Assembly: GCF_008304605.1 (NCBI RefSeq)
Contig: NZ_PIJY01000030.1
Location: 259,457-323,456, forward strand
Reading direction: 5' to 3'
DNA length: 64,000 nucleotides
Origin: Oceanobacillus polygoni
GTDB lineage: Bacteria; Bacillota; Bacilli; Bacillales; Amphibacillaceae
In this document: positions 25,831 through 33,423 of the stretch, in pieces
How the letters are laid out: every line of letters starts with the position of its first letter
Position numbering within the stretch: the first letter of the stretch is position 1
Position numbers and translations under genes: made by a program
Notes under the pieces: generated by a model
What the model was told of the DNA's origin: nothing
The model's input: the letters and a program-made list of their open reading frames with translations, nothing else
Database searches by the model: none

Positions 25831-25871
25831 GAAAAAGCGTGAGGCTCCGTTTAGTAGCTTCACGCTTTTAT
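25831..25871 (-). terminator. Terminator after the CD3324-type gene
   Basis: On the minus strand AAAAGCGTGAAGCT pairs (one mismatch) with AGCCTCACGCTTTT around ACTAAACGG, then a T-rich end. Confidence 0.8.
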
Positions 25872-25888
25872 AACATATATGAAAACAC

Positions 25889-26167
25889 TTAATCATGTTT
25901 ATTACGCATTTTATAAATGATTTTTCGAATGCTATCAATTGACAAATGAAACTTCCGCTCCAATTCTTCCAATGATTTTCCGCTATTGTATAATTGGAAA
26001 ATTTCCTCATTCCGTTCAGCGATTAACGCTCTCGATCCACTCACTTCTCCCCAGCCTGCCCGCTTACTTTTTACTTTTGGGATATAAATTAAATCACCCT
26101 GAATATATTTCTGCATCTCTGCTAGCAAACTAGGGGGAAGGACCTCTTTTGCATTTTTGTATTGCAC
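25889..26167 (-). CDS. CD3324-family helix-turn-helix protein (Mor-like)
   Basis: A 92-residue small DNA-binding protein. NAKEVLPPSLLAEMQKYIQG followed by IYIPK is the CD3324 opening. WGEVSGSRALIAERN is the linker, and LEELERKFHLSIDSIRKIIY is a clear helix-turn-helix like the C-terminus of phage Mor activators. Its target is unknown. It starts with GTG 26167 behind AAGGAGGACGTAAATC and overlaps, in another frame, the end of a 32-codon ORF, so translational coupling is likely. It is followed by a terminator. It lies in a gene-poor stretch that could be the residue of a mobile element. Confidence 0.75.
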   Translation of the reverse strand: MQYKNAKEVLPPSLLAEMQKYIQGDLIYIPKVKSKRAGWGEVSGSRALIAERNEEIFQLYNSGKSLEELERKFHLSIDSIRKIIYKMRNKHD

Positions 26168-26228
26168 GATTTACGTCCTCCTTGTTAACATGTACATCTA
26201 TATCAAAGTCAAACGTTAAATTGCTCAT
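26130..26228 (-). CDS. Short upstream ORF overlapping the CD3324-type gene
   Basis: Thirty-two codons, beginning MSNLTFDFDIDVHVNKEDVN and ending KCKRGPSP. ATG 26228 is preceded by AAAGGAGTAGGTGTAAG. Its last 38 bases overlap the start of the CD3324 gene in a different frame, and the Shine-Dalgarno of that gene lies inside this ORF. This arrangement fits a coupled small protein or a regulatory uORF. No family recognised. Confidence 0.5.
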   Translation of the reverse strand: MSNLTFDFDIDVHVNKEDVNRAIQKCKRGPSP

Positions 26229-26548
26229 CTTACACCTACTCCTTTCCTTAAATTTAAAATTTTAATGACTTACTGCCTACTGAAAAGTATAAACGATCTT
26301 TCCGAATATGGAAAGATGCTAATTTTCTGAATGAATAACCCAAATAAATGGGGCCGCATCATACGGCCCCGGGTAGTGATTCCCGCTACGCGGAAATCAC
26401 CTCAGTATTTGTGATCAATATAATCAGCCTCCTTTCACAAGAGTCTATCGGTCCGACACCTTTATTAACGCATACCTTCCATTCTCTTCACAAGAGAAAG
26501 AATAATTATAATTGTTTTATCCTTGGAGAAGCCTATAGACAAATCATA
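26229..26548. other. Structured non-coding stretch ahead of bioY
   Basis: Three hairpins are visible: ATCTTTCC/GGAAAGAT near 26295-26318, GGGGCCG/CGGCCCC near 26349-26369, and GTGATTCCCGC/GCGGAAATCAC (one mismatch) near 26375-26400. On the minus strand the second is followed by ATTTATTT, terminator-like. Also on the minus strand, GAAAGGAGGCTGATTATA precedes a 10-codon ORF (TTG ATC ACA AAT..., LITNTEVISA). No longer gene is credible here. Confidence 0.4.
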
Positions 26549-26603
26549 TTTGTAAACCAATTTTAATTATAGGTTGACATTAAAACTTGAATCATCGTAT
26601 AAT
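26549..26603 (+). promoter_or_regulatory. BirA operator overlapping the bioY promoter
   Basis: TTTGTAAAC and GTTGACATT are separated by exactly 15 bases, the geometry of Firmicute BirA operators (TTGTTAAC-N15-GTTAACAA). The right half overlaps a -35 TTGACA (26574-26579). An 18-bp spacer leads to a perfect -10 TATAAT (26598-26603). Biotin-dependent repression is inferred from geometry and the downstream gene. Confidence 0.8.
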
Positions 26604-26659
26604 CCAAATAATAAGAAACTTAGCAGCTATCATTACAATTTTATAAGGAGCTTTGTATC

Positions 26660-27232
26660 ATGAATGAAAAAAGCAAGAGACTTCGAATTCTACTCAATTG
26701 TTCAATCTTTGCAGCGATAACAGCAATTTTAGCGCAGGTCGAAATCCCGCTGCCGCTAATTCCGATAAGCGGACAAACTCTAGCTGTCGGGATTGCCGCT
26801 ACCGTTTTAGGCAGTCGTCAGGGCGCTTTAGCAATGGTATGCTATGCAGCTATTGGGGCAGTCGGACTTCCTGTTTTTGCAGGCTTTAGTGGCGGACCAC
26901 AAGTATTAGTAGGTCCATCAGGGGGTTACATTTTCGGCTTCATTGCAGCCGCCTATATCACCGGATTAATTTTAGAAAAAACAAGGTTTACAATCCGTAT
27001 GGCTCTCATCGCTAATATTGCAGGAATGTTTGTTACATTACTATTTGGAACAATCCAACTAAAAATCGTATTGGATTTGGGATGGAATGCAGCTTTAACT
27101 GCCGGGGTTTATCCATTTCTAGTCGTTGGATTTATCAAGGCATACTTAGCGAGTTGGATTGGAATCATAGTAAGACAACGATTAATTCAAGCGAAATTGA
27201 TTACCGCTACACAGAAAGAAATTGCTTCCTAA
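26660..27232 (+). CDS. bioY: Biotin transporter S component BioY
   Basis: Membrane substrate-binding component of an ECF biotin importer. It has six helices, 190 residues, and the family motifs IPLPLIPISGQTLAV near the start and GGPQVLVGPSGGYIFGF in the centre. It works with shared EcfA/EcfT subunits encoded elsewhere. It stands alone between a BirA-type operator/promoter and its own terminator, so it belongs to the biotin regulon. ATG 26660 has AAGGAG (TATAAGGAGCTTTGTATC) upstream. Confidence 0.93.
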   Translation: MNEKSKRLRILLNCSIFAAITAILAQVEIPLPLIPISGQTLAVGIAATVLGSRQGALAMVCYAAIGAVGLPVFAGFSGGPQVLVGPSGGYIFGFIAAAYITGLILEKTRFTIRMALIANIAGMFVTLLFGTIQLKIVLDLGWNAALTAGVYPFLVVGFIKAYLASWIGIIVRQRLIQAKLITATQKEIAS

Positions 27233-27239
27233 ATGGATG

Positions 27240-27276
27240 CCGAGGGACGATAGAAGGTTCGTCCCTCTTTTCTCTT
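27240..27276 (+). terminator. Terminator after bioY
   Basis: GAGGGACGA pairs with TCGTCCCTC, followed by TTTTCTCTTT. It overlaps the end of the convergent gene. Confidence 0.85.
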
Positions 27277-27728
27277 TACAGATTTCCAATTAGATTATTA
27301 GTGAGATATATGTTCATGCATACACAATTATTTTCTTTTCCCACAAGCTCGATCATCCAATTTGCTGAAAGCATTTTTTCAAGCTGCTCCCCCTGATCCT
27401 CACTTATTCTCAACTGACTGAAACCATTTTCTTTTAGCTCATAATCACGATCTTCGATTATATCAAATTTCAACCGTAATAAATTTTTTAGACCATTGAA
27501 TGTGACGAATTTTATGGAATACCCTTCACTCAAAACCTTTTGAAATTCCGCTTTGCCTAGCCTTTCTTCAAGCTGAATCAATTCATTAAAATCAAAGCTT
27601 GCATGAATAGTACGAAAGACTTCCACATTTTTTCTTTCTATATGTTGCATAATTTCCTGATTAGACACACCACTTTTTCGTAGTGTTTCAATTATGTAAG
27701 CATCCATTAACGAAATCTTGTTCACCAT
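27276..27728 (-). CDS. Hypothetical protein of 150 residues
   Basis: I do not recognise this gene. It encodes a soluble, mostly helical protein. The N-terminal third (KISLMDAYIIETLRKSGVSN) has a helix-turn-helix-like rhythm (SGVSNQEIMQHIERKN), suggesting but not proving DNA binding. The middle holds EERLGKAEFQKVLSEGYSIKF, and the C-terminus mixes beta-like and cysteine-containing text (NNCVCMNIYL). ATG 27728 is preferred because AGGAGGTAATGGAA precedes it at 8 bases; the ATG at 27734 is too close. It is convergent with bioY and shares its terminator. The length and an intact ribosome-binding site support a real gene. Confidence 0.65.
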   Translation of the reverse strand: MVNKISLMDAYIIETLRKSGVSNQEIMQHIERKNVEVFRTIHASFDFNELIQLEERLGKAEFQKVLSEGYSIKFVTFNGLKNLLRLKFDIIEDRDYELKENGFSQLRISEDQGEQLEKMLSANWMIELVGKENNCVCMNIYLTNNLIGNL

Positions 27729-27826
27729 TTCCATTACCTCCTATGTATATTTCTGCTTTCCCTTCTCCATTACAAAGTAAGACTCCCATCTCATTATAAC
27801 CTTTCGCCCATTTTTTCAAAAATTTA

Positions 27827-27879
27827 TTGACAGTATATATTCCACCTGCTATGGTTATACACATGAGTATATAACCATA
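27827..27879 (+). promoter_or_regulatory. Promoter and 10-bp inverted-repeat operator of the GntR-ABC operon
   Basis: TTGACA (27827) and a -10 near TATGGT lie ahead of a perfect inverted repeat TATGGTTATA ... TATAACCATA (27850-27879, 10-bp gap). This is a typical dyad for a YtrA-type GntR repressor, encoded 30 bases downstream. Autoregulation is inferred. Confidence 0.65.
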
Positions 27880-27908
27880 AGAGAGGATAACCAAAAGGAG
27901 GGTAGCCA

Positions 27909-28283
27909 ATGAAACGTAATTTTGATGAGGATAAACCAATTTATATACAAGTACGAGAACAAATTGAAGATCAGATTATCAATCAGCAGTTGAAAGCGAA
28001 TGACCAGGCACCTTCTACAAATCAGCTCGTTAATTACTATAAAATCAACCATGCGACAGTTTCTAAAGGAATAAACCAGCTTGTAGAAGAAGAAATACTA
28101 TTTAAGAAAAGAGGTATCGGTATGTTTGTAGCTGAAGGAGCAAGAGAAAAACTGCTTGAAAAACGACGTAAGTCATTTATGGAGGACTATATCGTCACAC
28201 TTGTTCAAGAAGCCAATAAATTAGAAATTACGACAGAGGACATCCTCACCTATATAAAAAAAGTGAAAGGAAGTGGAAAGTAA
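27909..28283 (+). CDS. GntR-family regulator, YtrA subfamily
   Basis: A 124-residue repressor. It has a GntR winged-helix N-terminus (PIYIQVREQIEDQIINQQL, then STNQLVNYYKINHATVSKGI and FKKRGIGMFV) and only a short helical C-terminal tail (about 45 residues) for dimerisation. That short tail is the mark of the YtrA subfamily, whose members govern adjacent ABC transporters. ATG 27909 follows AAAGGAGGGTAGCCA. Its stop overlaps the ABC ATPase start by one base (TAATG). A palindromic operator precedes the gene. The inducer is unknown; in relatives it is often a cell-wall-active compound. Confidence 0.88.
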   Translation: MKRNFDEDKPIYIQVREQIEDQIINQQLKANDQAPSTNQLVNYYKINHATVSKGINQLVEEEILFKKRGIGMFVAEGAREKLLEKRRKSFMEDYIVTLVQEANKLEITTEDILTYIKKVKGSGK

Positions 28284-29158
28284 TGCATATTAAAGCTACC
28301 AATCTTCATCTTGCTTATGGACGTGACTCGGTACTACACGACATGAATTTTGAAATAATCGAACCAAAAATCTATGGACTGCTTGGAAGAAATGGTGCAG
28401 GTAAAACATCGCTCCTCTCCATTATTGGTTCATTCCGCGAAGCTACTTCTGGCGATTTACGAATTAATGGTGTCGCCCCATTTGAAAATGCTCAGATTAT
28501 GCAAGAGGTAACATTTATGTACAATAAGGATTTTACTGGTGAAACAGATTCCCCATCAAGTATCGTCAAATATCTTGGTCGCTACCGTCCACATTTTGAT
28601 TTAGAATACGCGATGGAACTAATAAAGAAATTCAAATTAGCAGGTAAAAAATCAGTAGCCAAACTATCAAAAGGGAAGCAATCTGCATTTAATGTCGTTG
28701 TTGGATTAGCGAGTCGATCACCGATTACGATATTTGATGAGGTATATCTTGGAATGGATGCACCAGCTCGCGATTTATTTTATAAAGAACTATTAAAGGA
28801 TCAAGAATTGCACCCACGAATCATCATTCTATCTACCCATCTTGTCTCTGAAATGGATTATTTATTTGATGAGGTAATGATTATTCATGAAGGAAGAATA
28901 CTTCTCCAAGAACCCTACGATGCTATCGTTTCTCGTGGTGTAACTGTAGTCGGAAGCAAGGATTCTGTGGACAGATTTGCTGCAGACAAAGAAATACTTA
29001 ACGAAGAGCAATTAGGAGACACAAGGTCTGTAACAATTTACGGTGAAATGAGTGAAGCAGATCGATTAGCTGCTTCAGAATTAGGGCTTACAATTGGTCC
29101 CGTATCACTCCAAGATCTATTTATCCAGCTTACAAAGGAGGAGGATGAACATGCATAG
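28283..29158 (+). CDS. ABC transporter ATP-binding protein
   Basis: A 291-residue ATPase coupled to the YtrA-type regulator. Walker A GRNGAGKTS and Walker B ITIFDEVYLGMD are intact, and the switch histidine lies in LSTHLVSEMDYLFDEV. The signature is unusual, KLSKGKQSA in place of LSGGQ, a degeneracy common in YtrB-like ATPases. A C-terminal domain of about 80 residues follows the nucleotide-binding domain. It is translationally coupled upstream, and its last 8 bases overlap the permease gene. The substrate is unknown; drug or peptide defence export is the usual guess. Confidence 0.85.
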   Translation: MHIKATNLHLAYGRDSVLHDMNFEIIEPKIYGLLGRNGAGKTSLLSIIGSFREATSGDLRINGVAPFENAQIMQEVTFMYNKDFTGETDSPSSIVKYLGRYRPHFDLEYAMELIKKFKLAGKKSVAKLSKGKQSAFNVVVGLASRSPITIFDEVYLGMDAPARDLFYKELLKDQELHPRIIILSTHLVSEMDYLFDEVMIIHEGRILLQEPYDAIVSRGVTVVGSKDSVDRFAADKEILNEEQLGDTRSVTIYGEMSEADRLAASELGLTIGPVSLQDLFIQLTKEEDEHA

Positions 29159-29921
29159 ACCTAGTCTATTCCCCAAAGTTTCCTTGGATCTATTTTGGGT
29201 ACAACTCACTTGGACGTTTTGGGCACTCGGTATTCATCTCGTCATTAATATAGGTAAAATTTTCCTCAGCGATCATGTGGATACGTTCTACAGCGCCAGC
29301 TATGTAGCAGGTAATATTTATATGCTCGTCATCGGTATTATTGCCATAAATTTTCTACCCTATTATGTAGAACATGGCATAACACGTAAAGATTATTTTC
29401 TTGGAAATGTGATTGCAAGTTTTGGCTTATCTATCGTTATTCCGATTCTCACCTATCTAATTAGCTTAATAGAAAAATTAATCGTTCATAATTTTTCTCA
29501 GATTGCATTAGCAGACCGTACGTTAGAGGATATTGTTATCGATATTGACGGGAATATTATTGGTGAGGTTCTTTTATCGTTCCTGCTAACACCATTTATT
29601 AATCCTGAATCTAATATTTTTCTTTCACTTGGCTTATTCAGCCTACATCTATTCGTATTTTATCTTGTAGGCTGGCTGATTAGTGCTGCATTTTATCGCA
29701 TAAATGTTCTTTTCGGTATATTATTTATTGCTGTGGCAATTGCAATCATTGCTGTTAAGGATTCCATGATACGATTAGTGCTTGATATAGCCCTATTTGA
29801 AAATTTCTCAGCATTGGATATTGTACCAAATGGTTTGGCATGGCCGATCGTCGTCGTTACAATACTCCTAACAATTATGCTTATTCGTCTGTTAACCAAA
29901 CGCGCTGCGATTAAAATATAA
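29151..29921 (+). CDS. ABC transporter membrane protein
   Basis: A 256-residue membrane protein with about six helices. These include WVQLTWTFWALGIHLVINIG, MLVIGIIAINFLPYYVEHGI (with a cytosolic HGITRKDYF segment before the next helix) and FGILFIAVAIAIIAV late in the protein. ATG 29151 is chosen over the longer frame at 29094 because AAAGGAGGAGGATGAAC precedes it and it overlaps the ATPase end by 8 bases. It completes the GntR-ATPase-permease operon. No terminator with a clear T-run is seen after it. The substrate is unknown. Confidence 0.8.
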   Translation: MHRPSLFPKVSLDLFWVQLTWTFWALGIHLVINIGKIFLSDHVDTFYSASYVAGNIYMLVIGIIAINFLPYYVEHGITRKDYFLGNVIASFGLSIVIPILTYLISLIEKLIVHNFSQIALADRTLEDIVIDIDGNIIGEVLLSFLLTPFINPESNIFLSLGLFSLHLFVFYLVGWLISAAFYRINVLFGILFIAVAIAIIAVKDSMIRLVLDIALFENFSALDIVPNGLAWPIVVVTILLTIMLIRLLTKRAAIKI

Positions 29922-30102
29922 AGTGAAACTTCATACGGTGGGAATCCCTTCCTTCCCCACTGAATGTTAGCACCACAAGGGAGACACGCAGGCCCTTAAA
30001 CAGACTCAGGAATTTATGGGCTGTTGTCCTCACTTTCACATGTTTTGATTTTCTCATGTATAGAAGTAGAGGAATTACAGCCCGTTAATGCGTGAAAAAT
30101 AT
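29922..30102. other. Structured spacer with repeat A copy 1
   Basis: No gene. A hairpin GGTGGGAA/TTCCCCAC lies near 29938-29961, and a further G/C-rich patch with GGCCC/GGGCTG complementarity lies near 29992-30022. The right end carries repeat A (30065-30095). Confidence 0.5.
30065..30095 (+). repeat. Direct repeat A, copy 1
   Basis: Thirty-one bases (core ATTACAGCCCGTTAATG) match 31763-31793 at 28 positions in the same orientation. The two copies flank the MATE gene and repeat B copy 2. Confidence 0.7.
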
Positions 30103-30140
30103 GAAAAAGCCGATGCTTTAAAAAGCAACGGCTTTTCTAT
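30102..30140. terminator. Terminator after the MATE gene
   Basis: GAAAAAGCCG pairs with CGGCTTTTC. The minus-strand T-run (TTTTTC) fits the MATE gene, and a plus-strand T-run is also present. Confidence 0.75.
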
Positions 30141-30150
30141 TTCAAAACAC

Positions 30151-31506
30151 TTAAGCTGGATCTTTCATGACTTTTTTCCGTAGCCAAGGCTGAGATTTCC
30201 AACGTCTATAGGCAAATATTCCACGTACCCATTCATCTACACCTTGTGCTAACCAGACTCCAAGCAGGCCTAGCCCAAGAGAAATTCCAAACACATAGCT
30301 TAGCACCACCGCAATCCCCCACATGGAAATAATCCCGATCACTACAGGGAATCGAACATCCCCTACCGATTTTAGTGAACCCATTAAAACCATATTCACA
30401 GCACGGCCTGGTTCAATAAATACGATTGCCCATAATACAGGAAGCGCAACAGCAATAATCATAGGATGCTCAGTAAATAACCCGAGTAGACTTTCTCCAG
30501 TAAATGCAATCGTAAAGGAGATTACTACCGAAACAAGAAAGGCAATCCGAAGTGTTTTTAATCCTCGTTTTAATGTTTTTTCATATTGCTTTGCTCCTAC
30601 ATAACGAGCGACTAATATTTGTGTCCCTTGTGAAATTGCCATCGTAAACATGAAACAAAACATCGAGATATTTAGAATATATACTCTAGCTGCTAAAGCC
30701 GCGTCCCCAACAATTGCTACAAAGCTTGTGATTACGACTTGCGACAATTGATAAGATAGCTGCTCTCCGGCTGATGGAATTCCAATACCCATTAATTTTT
30801 TTGTGTTCGTCTTATCGATCTTTAAAATATCAGTGATTCTGTAGCGAATCGCAAGGCGTTTATAAACGTAAAATAATAGCGCAAATACCAAAAATACCCT
30901 TGCAACAATTATCGAAATAGAAACCCCAACTACTCCTGTCACCGGAATTCCAAACAAACCATTAATTGCTATCAGGAAACCAATGATACTAATTAGATTC
31001 ATCACGATCGTAACGAACATTGTTTCTCTTGTATGTCCATAACTACGTAACACTGCACTTAAAGCTAATGCAACTGCTTCTAAACAAAGCGAAAAGCCCG
31101 TAACAACTAAATAAGTATGAGCATAACTATAGACATCTCCGCTTAGACCATAAAAGTTTAAAAGGATTCCCCCAAAAATAGCTACAACAATCGTCATACC
31201 AATGCCAATCCAGAAGTTAAGTCCGAAAGCCGATCTCGCAATGCTGCGAGCCTCTTTAATACGGTTAGCACCTAAATTTTGACCGATTAGAATAGTTGCT
31301 CCAATCGCAGTTACGTTAAATACTAAAATAAATATATTCATTATCTGGTTGGCAACACCAACACCCGCAACAGCATTATCAGAGTACCCACTCAAAATTA
31401 ATGTAGCAATAATACCCACGCTCATATGAAGGGATATTTCAATAAATAGTGGCCATGTGAGATTAAACAGTGACTGATCCTGGTATTTATTTTTTTCAAC
31501 ACTCAA
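30151..31506 (-). CDS. MATE family efflux transporter
   Basis: A 451-residue multidrug/toxin extrusion pump with 12 helices in two homologous halves. SLFNLTWPLFIEISLHM opens the first half, and KKLMGIGIPSAGEQLSYQLS opens the second (the conserved GIPSAxE segment). It probably uses a sodium or proton gradient to expel cationic compounds; the substrate is unknown. It resembles B. subtilis YisQ. The start is uncertain: TTG 31506 is 12 bases from AAGGAG, while an ATG closer to the site opens a frame that ends after six codons. The gene is flanked by direct repeat A and preceded by repeat B. Confidence 0.85.
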   Translation of the reverse strand: MSVEKNKYQDQSLFNLTWPLFIEISLHMSVGIIATLILSGYSDNAVAGVGVANQIMNIFILVFNVTAIGATILIGQNLGANRIKEARSIARSAFGLNFWIGIGMTIVVAIFGGILLNFYGLSGDVYSYAHTYLVVTGFSLCLEAVALALSAVLRSYGHTRETMFVTIVMNLISIIGFLIAINGLFGIPVTGVVGVSISIIVARVFLVFALLFYVYKRLAIRYRITDILKIDKTNTKKLMGIGIPSAGEQLSYQLSQVVITSFVAIVGDAALAARVYILNISMFCFMFTMAISQGTQILVARYVGAKQYEKTLKRGLKTLRIAFLVSVVISFTIAFTGESLLGLFTEHPMIIAVALPVLWAIVFIEPGRAVNMVLMGSLKSVGDVRFPVVIGIISMWGIAVVLSYVFGISLGLGLLGVWLAQGVDEWVRGIFAYRRWKSQPWLRKKVMKDPA

Positions 31507-31542
31507 TTTTGCTCATTTCTCCTTCACGCTAAATTTCAGTCA

Positions 31543-31674
31543 TTAGAAAACCTTGGCATTCGTTAAAGGGATTTTTACGAAAGCGTTCTTTGCTTTGTAA
31601 GAGCCCTTATACAATGAAGTGCAAGCCTTTAGGCGAATGCCTTAGTTGCACTTATGCAGATTGATAGTTTATAC
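31543..31674. repeat. Dispersed repeat B, copy 2
   Basis: Homologous to 16117-16228, but with about 20 extra bases in the middle. In this copy GGCATTCG near the left end is complementary to CGAATGCC about 80 bases on, and AAGTGCAA pairs with TTGCACTT, so a folded transcript or a cruciform is possible. It lies 37 bases upstream of the MATE start on the side of its promoter. Confidence 0.65.
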
Positions 31675-31835
31675 TTCGCTATCTGCCAAAATAAATTTCA
31701 ACCAATTTAATAATGGTGCATGCTAATTAGAGTTATCTTCTCTATCTAGTTAAACGTCATTCAGTAGAGGTATTACAGTCCGTTAATGTGTGATAAACGC
31801 ATTTCAAATTATATGAAAGAATGCAACATCCGCAT
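31675..31835. other. Spacer with repeat A copy 2 and no gene
   Basis: An A+T-rich spacer. A 60-codon plus-strand frame at 31786-31968 runs through the mvaS terminator hairpin and has no ribosome-binding site, so it is not called. Confidence 0.5.
31763..31793 (+). repeat. Direct repeat A, copy 2
   Basis: Same orientation as 30065-30095, with 28 of 31 bases equal (core ATTACAGTCCGTTAATG). Confidence 0.7.
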
Positions 31836-31886
31836 TAAAAAAGACCGCCCGGAAGATCAAAAAAAGCACGATCTTCCGAGACAGCC
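31836..31886 (-). terminator. Terminator downstream of mvaS
   Basis: CGGAAGATC pairs with GATCTTCCG. On the minus strand it is followed by GGGCGGTCTTTTTT. It lies about 150 bases after the mvaS stop. Confidence 0.75.
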
Positions 31887-32036
31887 TCATCTGCTATTAG
31901 ATTGTTCTACTAGTATATTCCTTAAGGATAATTATTATTATTTAAAATGGACGATTAGAAAAGTATAACACAAATTTAAACTTATATCAAATTTTTATTA
32001 AAGCTTTCACCTAAATAAGTTGTATAACCGAATTTC

Positions 32037-33203
32037 CTACTTTTTCACATACAAACGCTTATTGTCTTCTATCCCACTTAAGCAAATTGCAGCAGGATCC
32101 TTTGTAATATCAAGCTCTAACGTCGAACCGTCTACCGGTAACGTTTCCTCAAATAATTTTTCGTACTCGGAAACAGTTACTTCGGTTCTTGACTCGAATA
32201 AATGCGTATGGTGGTTAACGTGGAGATGCTCACGATAATCTGGCTGTAAAATTCCAGTAAAGAACTCTCCTACAGCACCTGAACCATAGCTATATAAACC
32301 AACTCTTGACCCTGCTTCTAAGTCTTCATTAAGCTCAAGAAGCGAAAGCAGACTTAAGTATAGTGATCCCGTGTAAATGTTTCCAACGTTTCGGTTATAT
32401 TGCGTACTTACTTGATAATTCGCTACTAATCTTTCTTTGTCTACCTCTGTACCTTCATCCAAAATCGTACGTAACGCTTTTAACCCCATCTTTGTATATG
32501 GCAAATGGTAACAAATTGCCTCAAAATCTTTCAACTCTAGACTTGATTTTGCTTTATATTGCTCCCAAACCTTTGAAAAGAATAATATGTATTGCTCATT
32601 GGAAAACTTTCCATCTACAAATGCTTTGTCTGAATATACCGGCCGCCAGAAATCCATAATATCGTTTGTTAGATAAGCACTATGCTCTTCAAGTACCATG
32701 ATTTTTGGATTGGCGCTAATTACCATCGCAACTGCTCCAGCACCTTGCGTAGATTCACCAGCTGTATTGAGACCGTACCTAGCGATATCAGAACCTAATA
32801 CCAATACTTTGCTTTCCGGATTTAATGCAATATGTCCTTTTGCCAACTGAATTCCAGCAGTTGCTCCGTAACATGCCTGCTTCATTTCAACTGTCCGTGC
32901 ATGGGGGTTTATCCCAAGCAAATTATGTACATAGACCCCAGCGGATTTAGAGTTATCAATTCCTGATTCCGTACCAAAAATAACAAAATCAATTTTCTCC
33001 TTATCTGCCTCGGTTAAAATTCCAAGTGCAGCGTTCGCCGCCAACGTAACCGGGTCCTGTGTAATTGGCGCTATCGCCATTTTTTCCTGCCCAATTCCAA
33101 TGGTAAACTTTTCAGGCTCTATGTCTCTTGCTACTGCTAATTTGTTCATGTCTACATATAAATGCGGTGTATAAAAACCTATCTTATCAATTCCTATATT
33201 CAA
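32037..33203 (-). CDS. mvaS: Hydroxymethylglutaryl-CoA synthase MvaS
   Basis: Condenses acetyl-CoA with acetoacetyl-CoA to HMG-CoA, the entry to the mevalonate route. The catalytic triad can be read as glutamate in FGTESGIDNSKSAG, cysteine in EMKQACYGATAG and histidine in CYHLPYTKMG. Length 388 and the opening IGIDKIGFYTPHLYVDM are those of bacterial MvaS (Staphylococcus, Enterococcus type). It starts with TTG 33203, 7 bases after AAAGGAG. It is monocistronic; no other mevalonate gene is in view. Many Bacillaceae use the MEP route instead, so presence of the rest of the pathway elsewhere should not be assumed. Confidence 0.9.
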   Translation of the reverse strand: MNIGIDKIGFYTPHLYVDMNKLAVARDIEPEKFTIGIGQEKMAIAPITQDPVTLAANAALGILTEADKEKIDFVIFGTESGIDNSKSAGVYVHNLLGINPHARTVEMKQACYGATAGIQLAKGHIALNPESKVLVLGSDIARYGLNTAGESTQGAGAVAMVISANPKIMVLEEHSAYLTNDIMDFWRPVYSDKAFVDGKFSNEQYILFFSKVWEQYKAKSSLELKDFEAICYHLPYTKMGLKALRTILDEGTEVDKERLVANYQVSTQYNRNVGNIYTGSLYLSLLSLLELNEDLEAGSRVGLYSYGSGAVGEFFTGILQPDYREHLHVNHHTHLFESRTEVTVSEYEKLFEETLPVDGSTLELDITKDPAAICLSGIEDNKRLYVKK

Positions 33204-33423
33204 TGCCCTGCTCCTTTACAACTACCCAAATTTTATATTGTACTTATTCGTGAAATAGTGCACAACTATCAACCTCTAAATTAACCAATAGTTAAATGAT
33301 AATATAAAGTATTACGAAAAACAACTCATATAAAGTTGGTTGGAAGGGTTTTCCAAGCTACTAGATTAGCTAATCTGCCTGTATGTTTTAAACCACACCG
33401 CCCCCACCCATTTTTATTACCTA

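Noticed and set aside
26348-26566. 72-codon plus-strand frame before bioY
   Set aside because: It runs through hairpins and the BirA operator and has no ribosome-binding site.
31786-31968. 60-codon plus-strand frame between the MATE gene and mvaS
   Set aside because: It is read through the mvaS terminator and repeat A, with no ribosome-binding site.
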